Shown here piece after piece: positions 57,277 to 64,000 of a stretch of 64,000 bases of DNA (positions within the stretch are counted from its first letter, which is position 1; the number at the start of each line of letters is the position of its first letter). The translations under genes were made by a program, and so were the position numbers. The stretch covers positions 1 through 64,000 of the forward strand of contig JAIXYP010000017.1 of assembly GCA_027490155.1 (NCBI GenBank), read 5' to 3'. The stretch comes from Cytophagaceae bacterium (GTDB taxonomy: Bacteria > Bacteroidota > Bacteroidia > Cytophagales > Flexibacteraceae). Below the pieces are notes generated by a model, which saw only the letters and a program-made list of their open reading frames with translations, made no database searches and was not told the DNA's origin.

Positions 57277-57284
57277 TATCTTTG
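57277..57284 (+). promoter_or_regulatory. Possible -7 box of the beta-helix T9SS cargo gene
   Basis: TATCTTTG, a match to TAnnTTTG, starting 5 bases after the SusD stop and 79 bases before the ATG at 57364. No TTG at the ideal distance, so read-through from the Sus genes is also possible. Confidence 0.35.
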
Positions 57285-57363
57285 TGCTAGCAACGCTTTA
57301 GTAAAAATACCTGTCTTACAGGCAGCGCCACCTAACCAAAAACGCTTTCCCCTTACCGAAACC

Positions 57364-59793
57364 ATGACCAAACGCTACTTTTTTCTGATCGCCGCTGTGC
57401 TGATGTTGTTCGCAACCAGCAGCTGGGCCCAGACCCCGCCTACGGATAACGCCTATACTACCTTCCTAGCAGGTCGTAACCTCCCAATCCCTCAACCACA
57501 CTGGACCGACTCGCTTAAGTGGAGCCGTACCTTCAATATCCAGAACTATGCGCCAAAAGACACCTTGTTTAACAACGGTTTGGTGCGTCGCCAGAACTGG
57601 TTGTTTGCCTTCTATCGCGCCCAAGATGATGCTATCGCTGCTGGTGGTGGTGTGATCTACTTCCCCGCCCTTCCTATCCGTCGTGAAGATGGCTACGAAG
57701 GCACCGACTCTAGCTACTACTTTGGTGACGACATGCGCGTTAAAGCCAATATCATAATCCGTGGTGCTACACCAGCCCCAGATAGCTCGGATGCTAGGAA
57801 TGCGAAGTTCAACATGCCGACTTTCTTTGAGTTCCCGTACTTCAACTTCATCGCTGGCGTGTCGCGCCCAGGTGGTACACCAAACAGCACCGCGTTCAAA
57901 AATATTATCAACTGGGATGGCAGCACCAATAACGTAGCCATTGTCAATGTAGATATCAACCGGGGTGGGATCTATTTCCAACCAAATTTTACCCCAGTCA
58001 CAATTGGCGCCCAGTCTACCCAATGGGCTGTGCCTGGTGTTTATAACATCTTGGTGCTCTCCGTCCGGTCTAATAACGTTGTAGAGCCCTCGCCAAACGT
58101 ACCGAGCAACAACATCGATAGCTGGCACCGCTGGCCTTACCGCTTTTCGGCTAACGTCAACTTGTTTGTGGACCGCAACGCCATCGTAACGAACTGCCGG
58201 ATCAATGACCTGAACAACAACCTTAACCTCAGTCGTTTGATTGAGTCTGACAACTTCCAAGAGCCAGGCTACAAACCAAGCAATACCCCTGGCGGTCGCG
58301 TGCTGACAGGCAACGAAGCAGTTTTCAGATATACAGACCACTATGGTGTGATCATCAACAGACTCAAGCGCCCAGTACGTTTTGCCACAGCTACTGGTTT
58401 CCTAGATTATGCCACTGAGGATAAGGAACCATCTTTGTTCGCTAAAGGCAACATGGCCACTGACAACTGGATCTTCAAAACCCAACGTGTCGGTATCCAC
58501 ATTGGTGGTCGTGGTTTGGTGGCTAGTCGCAATACTATCGCTGATGATAGTGCTAAGGTGAGCTATGTGGATCCTACTGGCACCTCCTACATCAACCCGA
58601 ACAACCCTATCGTCACGTTCGAAAACCGTGGTATCGATTTTAACGGGTGGGATGCTCGTGTACAGAATAACGACATTCATGTTTATCGCACCATCCTGCA
58701 ACCACTGAGCAGCACTGCCAGATCAGCGGATGGCGAAGGTTTTTATAGCCAAGGACAAAGTGGCGTCAATCCGCGCAACACCATGATCACGAACAACGTC
58801 ATCCGGACAAGCCTAATTGGCTTACAGAATGCCGTCAGTGGTGCTACTAAAAAAGGTGTCAATGGCCTCACGCTAGTCAATGAAGTCCAGAACCTGACTA
58901 TCAAACATAATGACCTTGGTGGCACCCCGATCGAGCTCAACGCCGGTGCTGGTACACTCAGCAACTGCGTTATCGATAGCAACACCAACGTCTATCAGAT
59001 GACTTCTATTGGTAATAATGGCGGTCTACAGTGCTACATAACCAACAATACTGGGTTTGCCGGCAGCCTACCGCTTGGCCAAACATTAGCCAAAGTCATC
59101 CAACGTAACTGCCACGTTAGCCTCAACCCGAACCTTGCTACACCTACTGTCAATACCAATACCGTACTGACACCTAACCAGTGTATTGCCATTACCAACA
59201 CATTCGCTTGTCTCACACCTGCTCCATCAGCTAATATGGCTGTGCCGCGTCGTGATACGGTTGTCGCTCCTGCTTCCACTACCATCACCTTGGTGGCTGA
59301 TTTTGTAAACAACAACACTGGTGGTGGAACTTGCGACATCGCTAACGTTGAGTTCTTTGCTGATAACCAACTGATTGGTGTAGGAAACTTGGTCACATCA
59401 AGCCGCTACACTTTTGACTATACCCTGCCTGGCAACGGTGCTGTGGTCTATATTAGTGCCAAAGCTGACCTGACAGATGGTGCGCAAACTTTCAAACTTG
59501 AGACCTCCGCAGTTCAGGTTAGCCAACTAGTCTTGAGCATTGACAACAAACTGACCCTGGCGCCAATCAACCTATACCCGAACCCAAGCAATGGGCAGTT
59601 CAGCCTCAAAATGGCTGGTGCTGACCTTGGCTACGACCTTCAGGTAACTGATGCCCTAGGCCGTGTTATCTATACTGGCAAAACGATTGCCGAAGTTACC
59701 GACCTCAATCTGGCAGGCCTAAGCAAAGGCATCTACCGTGTTGTGGTATCAAACAATGGAGCTCGTCAGGTAGCCAAACTCGCGATCCAATAA
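57364..59793 (+). CDS. T9SS cargo with parallel beta-helix and Ig-like domain
   Basis: 809 residues. Signal peptide MTKRYFFLIAAVLMLFATSSWAQ-type (about 23). Residues 70-600 look like a right-handed parallel beta-helix: AIAAGGGVIYFPALPI is the entry turn seen in pectate lyase-like proteins, and the repeated short strands (NNDIHVYRTIL, TNNVIRTSLIGLQNAV, IKHNDLGGTPIELNAG, SNCVIDSNTNVY) follow. An Ig-like domain (VEFFADNQLIGVGN) and a type A sorting tail (NLYPNPSNGQFSLKMA...LSKGIYRVVV) complete it. It could be a surface polysaccharide lyase or binding protein for the ligand of the SusC/SusD genes just upstream; no catalytic residues can be named. A terminator follows. Confidence 0.88.
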   Translation: MTKRYFFLIAAVLMLFATSSWAQTPPTDNAYTTFLAGRNLPIPQPHWTDSLKWSRTFNIQNYAPKDTLFNNGLVRRQNWLFAFYRAQDDAIAAGGGVIYFPALPIRREDGYEGTDSSYYFGDDMRVKANIIIRGATPAPDSSDARNAKFNMPTFFEFPYFNFIAGVSRPGGTPNSTAFKNIINWDGSTNNVAIVNVDINRGGIYFQPNFTPVTIGAQSTQWAVPGVYNILVLSVRSNNVVEPSPNVPSNNIDSWHRWPYRFSANVNLFVDRNAIVTNCRINDLNNNLNLSRLIESDNFQEPGYKPSNTPGGRVLTGNEAVFRYTDHYGVIINRLKRPVRFATATGFLDYATEDKEPSLFAKGNMATDNWIFKTQRVGIHIGGRGLVASRNTIADDSAKVSYVDPTGTSYINPNNPIVTFENRGIDFNGWDARVQNNDIHVYRTILQPLSSTARSADGEGFYSQGQSGVNPRNTMITNNVIRTSLIGLQNAVSGATKKGVNGLTLVNEVQNLTIKHNDLGGTPIELNAGAGTLSNCVIDSNTNVYQMTSIGNNGGLQCYITNNTGFAGSLPLGQTLAKVIQRNCHVSLNPNLATPTVNTNTVLTPNQCIAITNTFACLTPAPSANMAVPRRDTVVAPASTTITLVADFVNNNTGGGTCDIANVEFFADNQLIGVGNLVTSSRYTFDYTLPGNGAVVYISAKADLTDGAQTFKLETSAVQVSQLVLSIDNKLTLAPINLYPNPSNGQFSLKMAGADLGYDLQVTDALGRVIYTGKTIAEVTDLNLAGLSKGIYRVVVSNNGARQVAKLAIQ

Positions 59794-59845
59794 TTGGTGA
59801 TACCATCTGGACCACATTAGGCAAAGCCTAAAGGTCTAAAAATCG

Positions 59846-59881
59846 AAAGCCATGCTTAACTGATGTTAGGCATGGCTTTTT
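59846..59881 (+). terminator. Terminator of the Sus/T9SS cargo group
   Basis: Stem AAAGCCATGCTTAAC (59846-59860) and GTTAGGCATGGCTTT (59865-59879), 15 pairs with one wobble, 4-base loop, then a T run ending near 59881. Confidence 0.85.
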
Positions 59882-60033
59882 GATATGCCTTAGGCCCTTA
59901 AGTATCAATAGTCAGGACTTCCTACTCACCGAAATGGTTTGGTAATAGTTAGTGCAGCCCTAAATCGCTAAATTCCTACCTCAAGGGGTAGGTTCGCCCT
60001 GCCCAAGTTTACTCCGTTGATATGCAGAAGATA

Positions 60034-62010
60034 TTAGCGCATAATACCAAGCAGACAGCCCCAGAAATAGTTAGTCTCGGCCTTAACGAGGCCATCGTCA
60101 CAGGTGCCAGTGATGTTGCTGTAGTTTTCGCCAATGTAGCCCTTGCGCTGGTATTCGTTCAGAAATAGCTGAAAACTAGCCTCGCCTAGCCAGTGGGCAT
60201 CTGCAGCAAGGTTAGGATAGGTCCTGAGGCCTGTCAAGACCAGATAGTTCATTGGTGGCCAAGTGGCCCCACGCCAATATTGCTGCCTGAAATAACTTGG
60301 GTGCTGTTTGTCAACTGATGGCAGCGGATAGGGCCCACCAAAATGTAGGGGATTGCGCATCCAACCATGGGTCATCCTGAGGGCTTTGGCAGGAGATGGT
60401 ACACCAGCCAAAATGGGCAAAAAGTTGAACGGTGTTATGACAGAGGACAAGGTGTCTGTCGCTGGGTTGCCCGTCACATGGCGATTTTTGTAGATGCCAG
60501 CCTTATCATCCCAGAGCTTGGCAAGGTGCGTTTTGATATAGGTATTGCGGGCCAGCAACGTGTCGGCATCGGCTAGAAGTCCTAGGAGTTTAGCGTAGGT
60601 AGCCAGCAGTGCACAGTCATTAGCATAGAGACTATTGAGACCTACATCATGCAACATCAACAGGCCTGATTTAGGGTCAAAGGGGACATCATCGTAGGCA
60701 GGAGAGTCATCAGCCCCAGACTCAAGGGCAGCAGCTAGGCGATTGTTCCATGCGGCATCAGCAAATCGGTTAGGGACTTTACCTTGGCGACTACCCCAGC
60801 TCAGGAGTGCTCCGTTTTTACGGTTGGCCCACCACCAGTTATTCCAAGTGATCAGTTTTTTGATCTCAGGAGCTAAACGCTGGTTTATCAACTCCTTGTC
60901 GAGGTTCATAGCCCTGAGCGCCAACGTCCCAACAGGCGGCTGTGACCGATCCCAGGCAGCCCGACCATTACCTTGGCTGTTATTAGGCACAAAACCATCA
61001 GGGGTGACCTCATCAAGGGTACTTACGAAATTACTGATCGCAGCCTCTCTGCTAAACTTGCTCCAGAGAATCGCCCCAAAAAAGTTATCCCAGCAGAACA
61101 CGACATACCCACCCCGCTCGACACTCCAAATGCGGTTAACCACTGTTAAAAGCCGTTTTTTAGTTGGGTCATAGATTGTGTTCCAAGCTAAGGTTGATAA
61201 AGTTGCCCGGGCCACAGTGGCTGAGTCCTGGTCTATCGGACCGACATACTTGCGGTACATTTCGTCACGAGTACTCATGCCATCTGCTAGTGCGGCGACC
61301 TGCCTCTTGACCGAGCTATCAGCCTGAAAACGAAGGTTGCCTACCATTTTTTGGTCAACAATTGCAGCTTGGATAACCCTAGACTCACCTTGTTTGATCA
61401 ATACCTCAGTTGCGTCGCCCCCGTTCGGATAGTTGTGGGCAAGGCGGCTACCTGAGATAGGATTAAGGACTAGTAGATTTGGCTCCTTAAACAGAGGGTA
61501 AGGTCCTGACCAGAAATTACGGGTTGTAACGGTGAGATAAACCGGCATTGCGGGCTGCTGAAGACAGGTCACGACCGTAGCCCATTGGCTGAATCTGGCA
61601 TAGGTCTCAAGCCGAAAGGTGGCCCCCTGCCAAGCTATGGTGCAGGATGTGTAGGCCCCATCTTTCCCCGAATCGAATGGATTGTTATGCGCCCCTATGG
61701 TCACAACTTCAGCATCCTTCGTTTTGCGACCAATTAGGGCCTCAGTCAGAAATAGCTCGCCATTCTTGGCCGTTTTGTGCAGCCCTATGACGATCCCTTT
61801 GGCCCTTTGCTGCGCATCGATATGGACATGGGTCAGCACACTCCTGACATCATGGGTACCCCAGCCGATTTCTTGTGGCGCAATTTTAACGAGCGATGAC
61901 TTGGTGGTTTGACCATCGCAGATGTAGGGAATGGACCCTAAGCCAAGCAAAAAAAATACGACCAAGGCCCTCAGCCTACGTTGTCCCAAATGATTAAAGA
62001 TGGTCGTCAT
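60034..62010 (-). CDS. GH63/YgjK-like (MGH1-type) glycoside hydrolase
   Basis: 658 residues. N-terminal signal region (LVVFFLLGLGSIPYICDGQ). An N-terminal beta-sandwich is followed by an (alpha/alpha)6 barrel with VFCWDNFFGAILWSKFSREA, DGFVPNNSQGNGRAAWDRSQPP (candidate acid in WDRSQ) and RQQYWRGATWPPMNYLVLTG, the signature block of GH63 and related families (YgjK, mannosylglycerate hydrolase). Members cleave alpha-glucosides or related bonds; the substrate here is not known. It faces the Sus/T9SS group across a terminator and has 36 bases to the CpsB-type gene upstream on the same strand, so they may form one unit. Confidence 0.88.
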   Translation of the reverse strand: MTTIFNHLGQRRLRALVVFFLLGLGSIPYICDGQTTKSSLVKIAPQEIGWGTHDVRSVLTHVHIDAQQRAKGIVIGLHKTAKNGELFLTEALIGRKTKDAEVVTIGAHNNPFDSGKDGAYTSCTIAWQGATFRLETYARFSQWATVVTCLQQPAMPVYLTVTTRNFWSGPYPLFKEPNLLVLNPISGSRLAHNYPNGGDATEVLIKQGESRVIQAAIVDQKMVGNLRFQADSSVKRQVAALADGMSTRDEMYRKYVGPIDQDSATVARATLSTLAWNTIYDPTKKRLLTVVNRIWSVERGGYVVFCWDNFFGAILWSKFSREAAISNFVSTLDEVTPDGFVPNNSQGNGRAAWDRSQPPVGTLALRAMNLDKELINQRLAPEIKKLITWNNWWWANRKNGALLSWGSRQGKVPNRFADAAWNNRLAAALESGADDSPAYDDVPFDPKSGLLMLHDVGLNSLYANDCALLATYAKLLGLLADADTLLARNTYIKTHLAKLWDDKAGIYKNRHVTGNPATDTLSSVITPFNFLPILAGVPSPAKALRMTHGWMRNPLHFGGPYPLPSVDKQHPSYFRQQYWRGATWPPMNYLVLTGLRTYPNLAADAHWLGEASFQLFLNEYQRKGYIGENYSNITGTCDDGLVKAETNYFWGCLLGIMR

Positions 62011-62045
62011 AGGAAGGAACCGTGTTGGTTTATTGTAGAATTGAG

Positions 62046-62780
62046 TTAGAGGGTATTGTTCTGGATATCAAGCTCTAGGGCTTTAGCGAAGTACTTGGAC
62101 TCCCTAGCCTTTTTGTAGAGCTCGGCATGTTTGGGTTTATGACAATCAGAGCCTATGAAACTGACCATTCCCTCGTCAATGAGGCGCTCGGCTAGTTTGC
62201 GTGGGGCATTGTCATAATAGCCTATCAAGGACATGGCGTTGATCTGGAACAGGATGCCAGAGTCATAAATCTTTTTGACCGAATCCCAATTGCTCTGCAA
62301 GTAGGTATAGCGCTCAGGGTGGGCATATATGGGTCGGTAGCCCAAGCTCTGGAGCATCTTTACAACCTCCACCAACATGATGGGGCGGGTCATGAAGGCG
62401 GTCTCTATCAGGACGTGATTACGGGTTCCGAGGGTCAGAATCTCTTGCCCCTCACTGACTAGGCTCATAAAGCGCTCGTCTAGGAAGTACTCAGCCGCTG
62501 CTTCAATCTGGATCGTGAGACCTTCTGCATCTGCTGCACTCCTTACCTCTTCTAGTTTCCCTCGGATGATCTCAGGTGTGTTGTCATAACCTGTCGTGAT
62601 ATGCGGAGTTGTGATCACTTTGCGGTAGCCCATCTCCTGAAAAGCGCGTAGCATCGTTATGCTTTCCTCCACATTGGCCGCCCCATCATCAATGCCTGGC
62701 AACATGTGTGAATGGAGGTCAACAACAGGAAAATCAAGATCGGCGGAAGGTTTCCGCTTTCCGAACAAAGAACCGAACAT
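62046..62780 (-). CDS. PHP-type tyrosine-protein phosphatase (CpsB/CapC family)
   Basis: 244 residues. PHP metal-binding motifs: VDLHSHMLPGIDDGA (residues about 20-34), TTPHIT, EAAAEYFLD, YAHPERYTYL and GSDCHKPKHAEL. Members are manganese-dependent phosphatases that dephosphorylate the BY-kinase controlling capsule or exopolysaccharide assembly (CpsB, YwqE). No kinase or Wza/Wzc gene is in the window. It lies upstream of the GH63-like gene on the same strand, 36 bases apart. Confidence 0.93.
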   Translation of the reverse strand: MFGSLFGKRKPSADLDFPVVDLHSHMLPGIDDGAANVEESITMLRAFQEMGYRKVITTPHITTGYDNTPEIIRGKLEEVRSAADAEGLTIQIEAAAEYFLDERFMSLVSEGQEILTLGTRNHVLIETAFMTRPIMLVEVVKMLQSLGYRPIYAHPERYTYLQSNWDSVKKIYDSGILFQINAMSLIGYYDNAPRKLAERLIDEGMVSFIGSDCHKPKHAELYKKARESKYFAKALELDIQNNTL

Positions 62781-62905
62781 AAGCTATGAGCCAATGCTGC
62801 ATTTGGTGCATGATTGGCTATTGCAAATTAAGCCAAAATCCGCCCATACCATTGAGTTTTGTTGGTTGGCGACTATTGGGCGAACCTTGATCTTCGCCCT
62901 AGAAA

Positions 62906-62940
62906 CAAAAATGCCTAGACCAGTAGGGCTAGGCATTTTG
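62906..62940 (-). terminator. Terminator of the arginine decarboxylase gene
   Basis: On the minus strand a 12-base stem (CAAAATGCCTAG paired with CTAGGCATTTTTG, 62906-62917 and 62929-62940) with a T run. It lies about 45 bases after the decarboxylase stop. Confidence 0.75.
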
Positions 62941-62983
62941 TTGGATTGACGGCACTATTCAGATAATGGACAGGTTAGGGTGA

Positions 62984-64000
62984 CTATGCCTTAACCTCAT
63001 CCTCAGCTGCATAGCCCAATATCTTGAGCATGGAGGCACTGTCTTGTTCTTTGGCAAAGAGCTCAGTCACGATGTTGCCTTGGTCATCTAGGCTGACTAA
63101 CACATGCTGTGGTGCAGGTATTAGGCAGTGTTGGATACCACCATAACCTCCAAGTGACTCTTGATAAGCCCCTGTATGGAAAAATCCGATATAAAGTTTT
63201 TCGGCATTGACATCCACCTTTGGCAAAAACACAACCGAGCTATGGGCCTCGCTATTGTAATAGTCCATACTATCGCAGGTGAGCCCACCGAGGTTGACGT
63301 GGTGGTACCGTTTGTTCCAGTGGTTGATACTGAGCATGATGTACTTCTGGGACAGTCCCCAAGCATCTGGTAGGTTGGTGATGAAACTCCCATCGATCAT
63401 GTACCAAAGCTCTTTGTCGTTCTGCTGCTTTTGGTCTAGGATGTTGTAGATCACGGCACCACTTTCGCCGACGGTATAGCTACCAAACTCGGTGAAGATG
63501 TCAGGGCTTGGCACCCCTTGCTCTTGGCAGATGTACTGGATGTTCTCGACGACTTGATCAATGACGTACTGATAGTCAAAGTCGTAAGACATGCTGGTCT
63601 GGATCGGAAGGCCACCACCGATATCGATGCTGGTCAGGTCCGGACATATCTTCTTGATCTCACAGTACATCTCCACAAACTTGGTAAGCTCGGACCAGTA
63701 ATAGGCTGTGTCCTTGATGCCCGTGTTAATGAAGAAGTGTAGGGTCGTGAGGCGGAACTTGGCCCGTCCTTCGATGCGTTTTTTGTAGAAGTCAACGATC
63801 TCGTTATACCTGATGCCTAGGCGGCTGGTATAAAACTCAAACGATGGCTCCTCGTCAGCTGCTACACGCAAACCTACTTGGCAGTTTACCTTGACATTCT
63901 GCTCAAAGAAGTCGATCTCACCCATGTTATCCAGAATGGGAACACAGTTATGGAAACCGTCATTGATCAGGTCTGCGATATACTGCATATACAGCTCGCG
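62984..64000 (-). CDS. speA: Biosynthetic arginine decarboxylase, C-terminal part
   Basis: The gene enters from the right edge; about 338 codons are present and the frame is open to base 64000 (RELY before MQYIADLINDGFHNC). It converts arginine to agmatine with PLP for polyamine synthesis. Fold type III features visible: SIDIGGGLPIQTSMSYDFDY (glycine-rich PLP phosphate loop), IFTEFGSYTVGESGA and GGLTCDSMDYYN (active-site Cys/Asp), GFFHTGAYQESLGGYGG. The short version (no long N-terminal extension) is usual in Bacteroidota. It ends at 62984 before a terminator. Confidence 0.92.
   Translation of the reverse strand, partial: RELYMQYIADLINDGFHNCVPILDNMGEIDFFEQNVKVNCQVGLRVAADEEPSFEFYTSRLGIRYNEIVDFYKKRIEGRAKFRLTTLHFFINTGIKDTAYYWSELTKFVEMYCEIKKICPDLTSIDIGGGLPIQTSMSYDFDYQYVIDQVVENIQYICQEQGVPSPDIFTEFGSYTVGESGAVIYNILDQKQQNDKELWYMIDGSFITNLPDAWGLSQKYIMLSINHWNKRYHHVNLGGLTCDSMDYYNSEAHSSVVFLPKVDVNAEKLYIGFFHTGAYQESLGGYGGIQHCLIPAPQHVLVSLDDQGNIVTELFAKEQDSASMLKILGYAAEDEVKA

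Noticed and set aside
57466-58341. 291-codon open frame antisense to the beta-helix T9SS cargo gene
   Set aside because: The sense frame has a signal peptide, repeats and a sorting tail; the antisense product has no family features and a composition that mirrors the sense codons.
1-64000. tRNA, rRNA, CRISPR arrays, riboswitches, intact insertion sequences
   Set aside because: Looked for by eye on both strands; no cloverleaf, spaced direct repeats, transposase gene or known riboswitch core was recognised. A covariance-model scan would be needed to exclude small RNAs.

Overview
The window comes from a Bacteroidota chromosome (Cytophagia/Sphingobacteriia-like; I cannot name the genus). Evidence for this: paired SusC/SusD glycan-uptake genes, three proteins ending in a type IX secretion (T9SS) sorting domain, a DUF4270 lipoprotein beside glmS, almost no Shine-Dalgarno sequences, and promoters of the Bacteroidota type (TTG, about 20 bases, TAnnTTTG). 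I see no tRNA, rRNA, CRISPR array, intact insertion sequence or prophage.

Layout. 1-3263 (minus): the ligase-associated DNA repair cluster, with the start of a DEXH helicase, an ATP-dependent DNA ligase and an MBL/beta-CASP exonuclease. 3712-8213 (plus): an operon with its own promoter, encoding a radical SAM/polysaccharide pyruvyl transferase fusion and a Wzm/Wzt polysaccharide ABC exporter whose ATPase has a C-terminal glycan-binding-type domain. Facing it, 8295-11325 (minus): an SGNH hydrolase, an MBOAT acyltransferase and a GNAT acetyltransferase. The two sets converge on one hairpin. Next come an ArnT-like glycosyltransferase (plus) and an unrecognised 365-residue protein (minus), which overlap tail to tail. 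Together 3.7-14.5 kb looks like a surface-glycan decoration and export region, and it is the best candidate here for an undescribed system.

15-24 kb: a 1192-residue T9SS cargo protein, a decayed hicB antitoxin gene, an outer-membrane beta-barrel protein, a CCG-domain Fe-S protein, metG and a small conserved protein. 24.6-33.6 kb is housekeeping: PBP1A, panD, panC, a half-length glycogen synthase, a DUF4270 lipoprotein and glmS. 33.7-36.3 kb: an HTTM-like membrane protein with a small partner (the former carries a 40-base near-perfect palindrome), then paaA without any of its usual partner genes.

36.4-62 kb is rich in carbohydrate and peptide degradation genes: GH92, an M1 aminopeptidase with a T9SS tail, a DUF1460 amidase-like protein, GH29, GH28, xylose isomerase, then SusD-SusC-SusC-SusD in that unusual order, a beta-helix T9SS cargo protein and a GH63/YgjK-like glycosidase on the other strand. 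No regulator (ECF sigma/anti-sigma, SusR, hybrid two-component) is visible with them. The window ends with a CpsB-type PHP phosphatase and the 3' part of arginine decarboxylase (both minus).
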